This document shows positions 8,967 to 17,600 of a stretch of DNA of 64,000 bases, piece after piece. The stretch is taken from NCBI GenBank assembly GCA_030601885.1, contig JAUWAU010000032.1, positions 1 through 64,000 of the forward strand. Direction: 5' to 3'. This stretch comes from Armatimonadota bacterium (lineage in GTDB: Bacteria; Armatimonadota; Zipacnadia; JAUWAU01). The notes beneath the pieces were generated by a model. That model had not been told where the DNA came from. It saw only the letters and a program-made list of their open reading frames with translations, and did not search any database. The stretch's first letter is position 1; each line of letters opens with the position of its first letter. A program made the translations under genes and the position numbers.

Positions 8967-9006
8967 TCTGACGGAGCGGCAGGGCGCACCGGGGGCAGAG
9001 GGTGCG
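8967..9006. repeat. Flank duplicate of 9937-9982
   Basis: TCTGAC, then AGCGGCAGGGCGCACC, then AGGGTGCG also occurs at 9937-9982, just downstream of the second coiled-coil paralogue. The duplication that created these genes therefore included their 3' flanks. Confidence 0.65.
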
Positions 9007-9017
9007 CGCGACAGCGA

Positions 9018-9728
9018 CTACTCCGGTTCCTTCTGCGCCGCCGGGTGCAGGCCCATCTCGGCACGTGACCGGGCCGCGGCGAGAGCGGAGCGGATTTGCC
9101 CGAAGGCTTGTCGGGCCTGCTCCAGCTCCGCCCGCAGCGACTGGCTCTCCGCCGCTGTGTCGGCCAGCTCGCACTTCAGCTCGTCCAGGCGCTCGTTGGC
9201 CGCACCGTTCCGGCTCTCGGCCTGCTTGAGGCTCGCGGTGAGCTGCTTGCGTTCGCCTTCGGACAGCTCCACTCGCTCGGTGAGCTGTTTGACCGTCTTG
9301 CGCAGCGTGGCAACAAGCTGCTGCTGTTGGGCAAGCTGTGCTTGCTGCGCTTTGTTGGCTTCCGTTAACTGCCGCAGCTCAGCATTGAGTTCCTCGCGTG
9401 CCGCGCGGGCGTGCTCGAGTTCCTTGCGCGCCGCAGCGTGCTCTTCTTGCAGCGCATCGAGCCGGAGACTGACGTCACGCAGCTCCGTGTCCGCCGCGAC
9501 CTCCGTTGTAGCTGGCCCAGGTGGCGAGGCCGTGCCGTGGCCCCGGGGCGCCCAGGCACCCAACGCGGCGGCCCGCGCCTCGATGCGCGCCAGCAGCTCG
9601 CGCATCTCATCGGTGAAACCAGCCGCCCAGCGGCAAAGAGCCGCCGCAAGGGCTGCTATTCCCACGAGCGCGACAACGGATATCTCCGCCCAAAAACTGT
9701 CGCCCAACATGTGCTCTCGAGAGGACAT
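9018..9728 (-). CDS. Membrane-anchored coiled-coil protein, magnetosome cluster
   Basis: About 236 residues from ATG 9728 (ATG 9710 is an alternative). The longer in-frame extension to 10157 is GC-driven and crosses a repeat element. An N-terminal transmembrane helix (AEISVVALVGIAALAAALCR) is followed by a Pro-rich linker and a long Glu/Gln/Ala/Leu-rich coiled coil from about residue 75 to the end. The coiled coil is nearly identical to the C-terminal half of the neighbouring gene at 10207 and shares a block with 11684-13126. Coiled-coil Mad proteins occur in magnetosome clusters of deep-branching magnetotactic bacteria, so a scaffold or positioning role is plausible. It is the last gene of the cluster. 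Confidence 0.75.
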   Translation of the reverse strand: MSSREHMLGDSFWAEISVVALVGIAALAAALCRWAAGFTDEMRELLARIEARAAALGAWAPRGHGTASPPGPATTEVAADTELRDVSLRLDALQEEHAAARKELEHARAAREELNAELRQLTEANKAQQAQLAQQQQLVATLRKTVKQLTERVELSEGERKQLTASLKQAESRNGAANERLDELKCELADTAAESQSLRAELEQARQAFGQIRSALAAARSRAEMGLHPAAQKEPE

Positions 9729-9997
9729 CGGCACACGGGCGCACAAGGTTGAGCCCGGCGGGCTCCGCGACGTTCCGATGGCCGGGTAGGGCTTACTCAG
9801 CGCCCTTGTGCGACCAGAAACCCGGGCCCGGACTTCCCGCCCCGCGCTTTTGAGCCCGCTGCGAGGGCCCCCATGGCGCCCCTCGCCACGACGTCCTGGC
9901 TTCGTTCCTCGAAGTAGATGGTGCCGCCGAGCGCTCTCTGACTTTGACGCAGCGGCAGGGCGCACCAGGGGCGAAGGGTGCGTGGGAGAGCAACTAG

Positions 9998-10206
9998 TGC
10001 CTGCTTCCGTAGGTCCGCGTCGGAATTGTCGGGCTGGAAAGTCCCTGACCTCGGTCCTACGGATCGAGTCGGGACGCCGACCGCCGGGCCAGGCGCCCGA
10101 CCTACGCGGGGATGCGGGCCGCGAGCGGCGCACTGAAGGCCGCAGCCGCGTAGGCAAGCCATTCTTGGCCCGCTGCCTTTAACACGCGAACTTACCGAAC
10201 GAAGCA
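9998..10206 (-). mobile_element. MITE-like element, copy A (209 bp) flanked by CTAG
   Basis: It is bounded by CTAG at 9994-9997 and at 10207-10210, with imperfect terminal inverted repeats TGCCTGCTTCCG and TGCTTCGTTCGG. It is the inverse-orientation counterpart of 46822-46976 with about 90% identity outside a roughly 54-base internal insertion. The internal segment contains a TCGGGCTGGAAAG... palindrome. It has no coding capacity, so it would need a transposase in trans. The right CTAG supplies the TAG stop of the coiled-coil gene at 10207-11292. Confidence 0.8.
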
Positions 10207-11292
10207 CTAGTCCGGTTCCTTCTGCGCCGCCGGGTGCAGGCCCATGTCGGCACGTGACCGGGCCAGAGCGAGGGCGGAGCGGATTTGCCCGAAGGCTGCT
10301 CGGGCCTGCTCCAGCTCCGCCCGCAGCGACTCGCTCTCCGCCGCTGTGTCGGCCAGCTCGCGCTTCAGCTCGTCCAGCCGCTTCCTGGCCGCAGCCTTGT
10401 CGCTCTCGGCCTGCTTGAGGCTCGCGGTGAGCTGCTTGCGTTCGCCTTCGGACAGCTCCACTCGCTCGGTAAGCTGTTTGATCGTCTTGCGCAGCGTGGC
10501 AACAAGCTGCTGCTGTTGGGCAAGCTGTGCTTCCTGCGCTTCGTTGGCCCCCGTTAACTGCTCCAGCTCAGCATCGACTTCCTCGCGTGCCACGCGGGCT
10601 TGCTCGAGTTCCTTGCGCGCCGCAGCCTGCTCTTCTTGCAGCGCATCGAGCCGCAGGCTGACATCACGCAGCTCCAGTACCTCGGCGGTCACGGCGTGGC
10701 GTGCGTCCTCGATTTCATCGCACCGGGCCTTGAGGCTGGTCAGCTCCGCCTGCCCCGTCTCCACGGCCTCGCTTGCCTGCTGTAGCTGCTGTTCTAGTGC
10801 AGCAGCCCGCTGCGACGCTTCCCCCCGCTGCTGCTCGCTGAACTCAAGCTCCTGCTGCAGCGTGCTCATCTGGGCGAGACCATCCTCGGCCTCGTTGAGC
10901 TTGGCCTGCAGCTCAGTGTTGCGCCAACGGAGCTGGCCCGCCTCCTGATTCGCCTCGCTGAGCTTGTCTTGCAGAGAGCCTTTGACCTCCAACGTGGCCT
11001 GCAGCTCGGCCTCCAGCGCAGTGATAGCGTCGAGCAAGTCCACGCTCTGCTCGCGCATTGACGGACTGCTCTCGACCACAGCGGCTTCGACCTGCTGCTG
11101 TACAGGCGACTCAATATCCGCCGTGGGCGCCTCAGCCGGGGGGCCAGCGGCACCGGCCGGCGGCTGCGATGCCGCCTTCTTCTTCCTACGCGGTTCACTT
11201 GTGGTTTTGCGCTTTCGCTTGCGCTTCGCGCCCGGTTTGGGGGGCGCTGCCTGCGCCCGGCGCCTGGCAGTGCGCTCATTGCCGTCGTCCAT
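10207..11292 (-). CDS. Basic-tailed coiled-coil protein, magnetosome cluster
   Basis: 361 residues from ATG 11292, preceded by GAGGGA. The N-terminus is highly basic (KPGAKRKRKRKTTSEPRRKK) with an Ala/Pro-rich linker. From about residue 85 the protein is a continuous coiled coil (LEAELQATLEVKGSLQDKLS onward). There is no transmembrane segment. The last about 150 residues are almost identical to 9018-9728, and the central part (AQMSTLQQELEFSEQQRGEA) to the N-terminal part of 11684-13126. It is probably a filamentous or tethering protein; the Lys/Arg-rich head could contact nucleic acid or acidic membrane. No enzymatic domain is seen. The stop codon lies inside the target site of the MITE-like element. 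Confidence 0.8.
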   Translation of the reverse strand: MDDGNERTARRRAQAAPPKPGAKRKRKRKTTSEPRRKKKAASQPPAGAAGPPAEAPTADIESPVQQQVEAAVVESSPSMREQSVDLLDAITALEAELQATLEVKGSLQDKLSEANQEAGQLRWRNTELQAKLNEAEDGLAQMSTLQQELEFSEQQRGEASQRAAALEQQLQQASEAVETGQAELTSLKARCDEIEDARHAVTAEVLELRDVSLRLDALQEEQAAARKELEQARVAREEVDAELEQLTGANEAQEAQLAQQQQLVATLRKTIKQLTERVELSEGERKQLTASLKQAESDKAAARKRLDELKRELADTAAESESLRAELEQARAAFGQIRSALALARSRADMGLHPAAQKEPD

Positions 11293-11417
11293 AACTGTCC
11301 CTCGCTTGCGCTCAATACTCGCCAACACGCCCGGGCGCTGGGGTCGGGCGGCATGTTGCGCCCGGCCATCCCGGCCGCTCTACTGTCCTGCGGCCAGCAA
11401 CGTGTGGCCCGCCGTGG

Positions 11418-11636
11418 CTAGCTCCCGGCATCGGCCGGCTGTGCCCCACGACCCTCGGCATAGCCATCCTTGATCGCTCGCACAACGGCGCGCGATCGCT
11501 CGGCCACTGCCGCCCCCACATCCCGTACACTCTTGCCGATGTCGTCGAGGACCTCTGGCTTCTTCCGTCGCAGGATCTCCACTGCTGCTGCTCCAATAAC
11601 CACGCCGACAAACAGACAGGCCACTATTTTGCTCAC
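11418..11636 (-). CDS. Small single-span membrane protein with amphipathic tail
   Basis: 72 residues. The GTG start at 11636 is chosen because AAAGGAGG lies 8 bases upstream. Residues 4-20 form one transmembrane helix (IVACLFVGVVIGAAAVEIL), then RRKKPEVLDDIGKSVRDVG and a helical, Arg-rich tail resembling YtxH-like small proteins. It sits between two coiled-coil genes of the magnetosome cluster. The function is unknown; size and topology suit a small magnetosome-membrane protein. Confidence 0.7.
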   Translation of the reverse strand: MSKIVACLFVGVVIGAAAVEILRRKKPEVLDDIGKSVRDVGAAVAERSRAVVRAIKDGYAEGRGAQPADAGS

Positions 11637-11683
11637 GTGGCACGCCTCCTTTGCCAATTCCGTCCGGCGTCTGGCCTGCCGGG

Positions 11684-13126
11684 TTAGCCCGTGCGTTCCG
11701 CCCGCAGGCTCTTGCCCCTGCGGCGCGCCTGATTCGCAGCCCACTTGCGCCACTTGCCCGCCGCCGCCGCCCTCTGTTGCACCGATGCCGTGGGACTGTA
11801 GCCGAACGTCTTGTCAGCCATCTGTTTGAGCACGCCGAAGGCATGTGCGCGCAGTTGAACTGATCTGTCCTCCAGCAGCGCCACCAGCGGCTGCACGGCT
11901 GCATCGCCTCCGCATCTCGCCAGTGCTCTGGCATACGCTGTGCGCACGCTCACGTCCGGGTCGTGGATGACGCTGGACAGCTCGGGCAAGGCTTCGCGGG
12001 CGTCCATCAGCCCCAGACGCGTCACCGCCGTGCGCCGGACGACAGGGCTGCCGTCCGAAAGTGCGCGCAGGAGGTTGGCTAGCACCGCCGGCCGGTCGGC
12101 GATGGTGCAGATTGCTTGCAGGGCGCGAAGCCGTGCGCGGGCATCAGCATGTCGTGCCAGCGTCTGCTCCAGTGCCGCTAATCGATTCTCCGGCGCCTCG
12201 TCGTCCGCAGCCGCTGTGGTAGCGTCCGAGGCTGCGGCGGCTGGGGCGCTGCACGGGATGCCTGGCTGCCGGGCAGGCTCTTGCGGAGAGCCGCTTCGCT
12301 GGCGCTCTGGGCGCTGTGGCGCTCTGGCGTCGGCTTCTGACGGCGGCATCGGGTTGCCAACCGTCTGCTGCTGCGCAGCCTTCGGCTCGCCACGCGCCGT
12401 TGCCGCCGGCTCTGCTTGCTCTGGCTCTCGCTGCACCTCGCCCGCCGCCGGCTCTGCTTCGACGGCAAGCCGCTTCGCTTCGGCCGTTCTGCCCTCCATG
12501 GACACCTCCGGTACGGCTGGCTGCTGTTGGCCAAGCTGTGCTTGCTGCGCTTTGTTGGCTTCCCTTAACTGCCGCAGCTCAGCATTGAGTTCCTCGCGTG
12601 CCGCGCGGGTTCGCTCGAGTTCCTTAAGCGCCGCGGCGTGCTCTTCTTGCAGGACATCGAGCCGGAGGCTGGCGTCGCGCAGCTCCAGTGCCTCGGCTGT
12701 CAGAGCGTGGCGTGCGTCCTCGATTTCATCGCACCGGGCCTTGAGGCTGCTCACCTCCGCCTGCGCCGCCTCCACGGCCTCGCCCGCCTGCTCGAGCTGC
12801 TGTTGTAGTGCAGCAGCCCGCTGCGACGCTTCGGCCCGCTGCTGCTCGCCGAACTCAAGCTCCTGCTGCAGCGTGCTCATCTGGGCGAGACGATCCTCGG
12901 CCTCCGTGAGCTTGACCTGCAGTTCAGCGTTCGGCTCGGATGAGACTATGGGCGCCAGAGCGCCAGCAGGCCTTGGGCTATCGTCGAGCGCTACTGGCTG
13001 CGGCGCAAACGAATCCCTCACGCATGCAGTCGTGGCGGAGACGCTGTGCTTGACTGCCGCGCCGCTGCTGGCGACCAACTCCACGGCTTCGCCGACAAGC
13101 TTTCCGCACGCCTTAGCGATTCCCAT
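11684..13126 (-). CDS. Coiled-coil plus HEAT-repeat protein, magnetosome cluster
   Basis: About 480 residues. The start is uncertain: ATG 13126 is taken, a GTG lies at 13135, and neither has a strong Shine-Dalgarno. The first about 45 residues are a helix with a Ser/Ala-rich stretch. Residues about 70-205 form a coiled coil paralogous to the genes at 10207 and 9018. A Gln/Pro/Ala-rich linker follows, and the last about 150 residues contain three to four HEAT-like repeats (DGSPVVRRTAVTRLGLMDAR, DPDVSVRTAYARALARCGG, DRSVQLRAHAFGVLKQMAD) ending in a basic AGKWRKWAANQARRRGK tail. HEAT repeats usually bind proteins. A scaffold linking the organelle to other components is an inference. Confidence 0.78.
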   Translation of the reverse strand: MGIAKACGKLVGEAVELVASSGAAVKHSVSATTACVRDSFAPQPVALDDSPRPAGALAPIVSSEPNAELQVKLTEAEDRLAQMSTLQQELEFGEQQRAEASQRAAALQQQLEQAGEAVEAAQAEVSSLKARCDEIEDARHALTAEALELRDASLRLDVLQEEHAAALKELERTRAAREELNAELRQLREANKAQQAQLGQQQPAVPEVSMEGRTAEAKRLAVEAEPAAGEVQREPEQAEPAATARGEPKAAQQQTVGNPMPPSEADARAPQRPERQRSGSPQEPARQPGIPCSAPAAAASDATTAAADDEAPENRLAALEQTLARHADARARLRALQAICTIADRPAVLANLLRALSDGSPVVRRTAVTRLGLMDAREALPELSSVIHDPDVSVRTAYARALARCGGDAAVQPLVALLEDRSVQLRAHAFGVLKQMADKTFGYSPTASVQQRAAAAGKWRKWAANQARRRGKSLRAERTG

Positions 13127-13184
13127 CGCACACACACCATCGCAACGCCGGCCCGCGAGCTCAGGGGGCGCAGCGCTGCTGCTG

Positions 13185-13547
13185 TTACCTGGCCGAGCCG
13201 GCTGGCTGGCGCTCTTCGGAGCCGCTCCGCGGGCTCAGCAGATTCCAGATGTCGCCGTACGCCTGCAGTATCTCGTCGGCCACCTCTGCCACGGCGGCCT
13301 CCACGGGCCGGGCGGCTCGCGCGAGGGCGCCGATCACGGCGTGGCGCTCATCGGAGCAGCCTGCTACCTCAGGTGATGACAGAGCCGCGTCGGCTGCCTC
13401 CGTCCCGGCACGTGCTGCGATGCCCGCCGTTTTGCCCAGCAGTGCCGCGAGCCGGTTGGCTGCACACCACAGCAACTCCGTCGCCGCGCTACTCGGCTTC
13501 TGAGGCGGTGAAGAACCATTCACGGCTGACACTTTCGCAGATTGCAT
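13185..13547 (-). CDS. Small hypothetical protein of the magnetosome cluster
   Basis: 120 residues from ATG 13547, 10 bases after the stop of the next gene upstream. Ala-rich amphipathic helices dominate (SAATELLWCAANRLAALLGK, ARPVEAAVAEVADEILQAYG), with no clear transmembrane segment. No Shine-Dalgarno is obvious, so the start could be further in. I do not recognise a family. Its position in a tightly spaced operon and its length support a real gene. Confidence 0.55.
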   Translation of the reverse strand: MQSAKVSAVNGSSPPQKPSSAATELLWCAANRLAALLGKTAGIAARAGTEAADAALSSPEVAGCSDERHAVIGALARAARPVEAAVAEVADEILQAYGDIWNLLSPRSGSEERQPAGSAR

Positions 13548-13557
13548 CCCAGGGCCG

Positions 13558-13860
13558 CTACTTCACGAGGGCGTTTACTAACCGGTAGGTGAGATAACCG
13601 GCGAGGGCCGCTGCGCCCGTGGTCACCAGGAGGCCCACAACGGCAGCGCCGGCAGTGAGCGTGCTGGCTGCGCCAAGCTTGGTGAGTGCGAGCCCGGTTG
13701 GCGCCGCTGTGGTGGCCGCCGTCGGCGCAGCGGTGATTGCTGCGGCCCCTGAGGTGTGGAGCAATAGCGGCCCAGTGCCGTCACCCACGCCTAACCCGGC
13801 GGCTTTGCCCAGGCCGAGGCCCAAACCAGTCGGCACTGCCACCGCATTTGACTGTGCCAT
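13558..13860 (-). CDS. Gly/Leu-repeat small membrane protein (Mms6/MamC-like composition)
   Basis: 100 residues from the second of two ATGs. AAGGAGG lies 7 bases before 13860, whereas ATG 13863 would be only 4 bases from it but gives an ATGA overlap with the upstream protease stop. The N-terminal half has a GLGLGLGKAAGLGVG repeat, and the C-terminal half a hydrophobic helix ending in YLTYRLVNALVK. Gly-Leu repeats before a membrane helix are known in Mms6, MamD and MamG of magnetite-forming bacteria. The similarity here is compositional, so homology is only suggested. It could help hold a crystal surface or simply be a small membrane protein. Confidence 0.65.
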   Translation of the reverse strand: MAQSNAVAVPTGLGLGLGKAAGLGVGDGTGPLLLHTSGAAAITAAPTAATTAAPTGLALTKLGAASTLTAGAAVVGLLVTTGAAALAGYLTYRLVNALVK

Positions 13861-14687
13861 CATGCTGCCTCCTTGAAGAGTATGTTGGCTTCGCGCAACA
13901 GATGCTTCACTCGACTCACTGGTATGGCGAAGCTGATGCCTGCAAAGGCACCCGTAGGGGCGTAAATGGCGGTATTCAGCCCTACAACCTCACCTTCAAT
14001 GTTGACCAGCGGCCCGCCGCTGCTGCCTTTATTGGTGGCGACATCCGTCTGAATCATGTTCCGATACTGGCGGTCCTCGATGACGACGTCCATGTCCGTG
14101 TTACCAATGATGCCGCGTGTCACTGATTGCTCGAAGCCGTAGGGACTGCCGACGGCCAGGACAATGTCGCCCACCTCCGCCTTTGCCGAGTCCCCGAGGG
14201 CCACACTGGGAAGCGTTCCGTCGGCATCGATCTTCAGGAGCGCCAAGTCAGCGCGCTCGTCCAAGCGCACGATGCGGGATGGGTACGATGCACGTGCGGG
14301 TGCGAACAGCGTTACCGTCGCCGCGTCGCCTGTGCCCACCACATGACTATTGGTCACTATGTAGCCTTCGGGGCTAACGATCAGGCCAGACCCGCTCGTG
14401 CCCGAGCCGCCCGCCGCGTTGCCGTTGATGTTGACCACGGACGCTCGGACGTTGGCGATAACGGTGCCCAGGCTCTCTGACGCGCACGCTACGAGCTGCA
14501 AGGCCAGGTCCCCGTCGCCCGCCGCGGCAAGCACTGCACTTGACTCAGCACCGCTGTTGGCGAGTCGCGCACTGATTGCTGGCCAGACGAAGCGAGCTAT
14601 CTGCAATGCCAACAGTCCAACCAGCACCGCAAGAGTATATCGGAGCAGCCGGCCCATAGCTTTAAATTGCGTACGAGAATCCGTCAT
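13860..14687 (-). CDS. Membrane-anchored trypsin-like (HtrA-type) protease, MamE/MamO-like, intact triad
   Basis: 275 residues from ATG 14687, which overlaps the TGA of the upstream gene (ATGA). An N-terminal transmembrane helix (YTLAVLVGLLALQIARFVW) is followed by a chymotrypsin-fold protease domain. The triad is visible: His in VTNSHVVGTG, Asp in ERADLALLKI, and Ser in KGSSGGPLVN (second Ser). The C-terminal NTAIYAPTGAFAGISFAIPV is characteristic of magnetosome-associated HtrA proteases. It lacks a PDZ domain, but the gene immediately upstream encodes a double-PDZ protein. In known systems MamE proteolysis controls the switch to crystal growth; that role is inferred here. Confidence 0.87.
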   Translation of the reverse strand: MTDSRTQFKAMGRLLRYTLAVLVGLLALQIARFVWPAISARLANSGAESSAVLAAAGDGDLALQLVACASESLGTVIANVRASVVNINGNAAGGSGTSGSGLIVSPEGYIVTNSHVVGTGDAATVTLFAPARASYPSRIVRLDERADLALLKIDADGTLPSVALGDSAKAEVGDIVLAVGSPYGFEQSVTRGIIGNTDMDVVIEDRQYRNMIQTDVATNKGSSGGPLVNIEGEVVGLNTAIYAPTGAFAGISFAIPVSRVKHLLREANILFKEAA

Positions 14688-17600
14688 AGCGCGACCTTCT
14701 CGCCCTTGGCCTTCTCCTTCGATTTGCCGCTGGAGTGTGCATCGTCGTCCGTCGGTGCTGCCGCGACAGTCGTTTCGGTGAGCCGGCTGCTGGCAAACCA
14801 CTGCAGAGCCTGATCGGCGGTGCCTTTGACGCCGGCGTACACTGTTACGCGCAGGTCGCTGAGTGCTTTCATGGCTTCGAGGCTAATGTTGTCAGCGATG
14901 ACAACGGATGCACCCTCGCTGACGACGAGCTGGGCGGACTGGATGCCAACGCCGCGCGCGTCGTTGACGTTCGGATTGGCGATGGCGCGAAACGTACCGA
15001 GGCCAAGAATGAGAAAGAACGGCGCCCGGTCAAAGAGCGGAGCTATCTCCGCCGACGTAGTCCGACCCATCGTCGGAATGGCGACTGTGGGCGCACTGGC
15101 GGCCGCGGGGGCCGGGGTGGTCTGGGCGATCAGGAACGCCGATGGCGTGCTGGCTGCAGGGAGCTGTGTCGAAGACGCCGCCAGGGATATGCCTGCCGTC
15201 GCCGGCAGCATGGCCGTCCCGCAGCTCGGACACGGCGTCGTGCTGCTGCTATCGTCCTCGCTTCGCGGTATCATAGTGCGGCACAGAGGGCACAACCAGA
15301 CGGCCATGCCGTCAGTGGACGTCCAGATGCCGTTCGGGGCAGGCTGTGTCGGGCTCGGGACGCTGGCTTGCGCCTGCGCCTCGCTTATGGGCGTCGGGTC
15401 AGCTCGCACCAGGCGGCTGCCACACTGCGGACACGTGAGCTGCGAGCACGGTACGCCAGCGGGGTGTGCCACGATTGTGCCGCAGACCGGGCAGACGCAG
15501 ACTTCGGTACGATTGCTGCCAACACCGCCCTGGGCGCTTGGCGGGACGTCGTCGGGCCGCCCACCGGTCTGGGCGGCGAGTGACTGCGCCCAAGCCGCCG
15601 GAGGCTGCGCCGGGCTCGGTGCCGTAGCGTTGGCGCTTATCGCTGCATCCAGGCTCATGAGCCTGCTGCCACACACAGGACAACTAAGCGACGAGCACGG
15701 TACGCCAGCAGGATGGGATACGATAGTGCCGCATGCCGGACAGAAGCACAGCTCGACGCCGTTGCTGCTGCCGCCTGCCGTCTGCTGGGCGACCGAGGTG
15801 CCCTGCGGTCCCGCCGTCGGTGCGCGCTGGCTCTGACCCATGCCGCCCTGCGATGGGGCCGGTGCAGGTGCAGGAAGCTGTGGCACTGGCTGTGCCACCA
15901 GCGTTGGCCCGGCGACCGCATTAACCAGTCTCGTTCCACACACGGGACACAGCAGCGACGCGCACGGTACGCCGGCTGGATGTACGACCGCGGTACCGCA
16001 TGCCGGGCACAGACAGACGCTGGGGGACTGCGATGATGCGGCCGTCGGCTGCGCCGACGGCCCTGTGCTCTGCGGCGGCCCGGCGATCGTCGTCGCTGGC
16101 GCCGTCGGGCTTGCCGCCGGTGCTGTGCTCTGCGGCGGCCCGGCGACCGTCGTCGCTGGCGCCGTCGGGCTTGCCGCAGGCGCTGTGCTCTGTGGCGGCC
16201 CGGCGGTCACCAGGCCGGAGTAGCTGCTGACTAGCGCCGTGCCGCATACCGGACAAGTGAGCGAGGCGCAGGAAACGGCGATGGGGTGGATCACGGCCGT
16301 GCCACAGCTTGGGCACACGCACAACTGCGGCCGATTGCTGCTGCCGGCGGTAGCTTTGCCCATCGGCGGTATCGTCTCTGGCTGTCCCTCATAGCCGCCC
16401 TCTTCCTCCTCATCATCGTCGGTATCCTCGGTGCTACTGGATGGGCCCCCGGTGAGTTCCATTGGGCGCTGCGCAGAGCCGTACCCCTGACTGCTGGCTG
16501 TGGTGGTGGGCACAAGCTCGCCGCTCTGGTAGCGCGTGAGCGCCTCCCGGGCCGTTCCCGCAAGGTTTGCATAGACGGTCACGTTCGCCTGCTGCAGCAC
16601 GCTAAGGGCTTGCGGGCCGATGCGGCCCGTGATGACCGCCACAGCGCCTTGATTGATGGCGAGCTGCGCGGCGGGGATGCCGATCCCGCGGCTGGCTGTC
16701 GCATAAGGATTCGCCACCGCCGTGGCCGAGTTGGTGCTCAAGTCCACGATCAGGAAATAGGGCGCGGCGGCAAAGCGCATGGCGAGGCTGCTGTCGAGGC
16801 TGTCACCATCGGTGGCGATGACGATTTTGCCGACGGCTGGCGCGTCGGGTCGTAGTGCACCGACGCCGGCTGTGGGTGGGCGTACGGGGTCAGCGTGCAC
16901 GCTGACGTAAAGCAGCCTCCCGTCGCGATACAGCTCAAGCAGAACCTCGTCGCTCTGGGCGATGGCCGCATAGAAGGATGCCAGGTCGTCAACGCTGCGG
17001 CGATTGACGGCGGCTATGATGTCTCCGGGCTGGAGCCCTGCGGCAGCGGCCGCACCACCTGGGTCCACGGAGACAACTACGACGCCGGTCACATTAGCCG
17101 GTGCGTTCTGCTCCTGCGCGCGCAGCGGTGAGAGAGGGGCGATAGTCATCCCCCACGCCGGCGCTGCATCCTCCGCCGCCGACGGCTGGGCGACGCCGGC
17201 CACGAGTGTGGCGTTGTCAGCGGGCGCAGGACCGCTGGCCAGAATGACGTAGACCTGCCGCTGTCTCCCACCCCTATCAACCAGGAGCCGCACCTCATCG
17301 CCCGGCGAGCTTTCCGAAAGCATCTGGCGCAGATGGGCCACGTTCTGGACGGCAGTGCGGCCATACTCCAGAATGATATCGCCCTGCTGTATCCCGGCAG
17401 CGTCCGCCGGGGAGCCAACGATGACGCCACTGACCAGTACGCCTCCGGGCTGCTGCAGTCCGAGCTGGCGCGCAACGTCGTCGCTTAGATCCTGCACTTG
17501 TGCGCCGAGAAACGCCTCGAGGGCGGCGCCGCTCGTCGCCTTCAGGCCCAGAAAGCTGCGGACTGGCCCCTTGCGTAGTTCTTGTAGCAGAAGCGCCCCG

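Noticed and set aside
9729..10157. N-terminal extension of the coiled-coil gene at 9018
   Set aside because: It runs through the MITE-like element and flank repeat and has an Arg/Pro/Ser composition without conserved features; the start at 9728 precedes a proper transmembrane helix.
11940..13376. Large Ser/Ala-rich ORF on the plus strand
   Set aside because: Shadow of the coiled-coil/HEAT gene; low-complexity translation typical of high-GC antisense frames.
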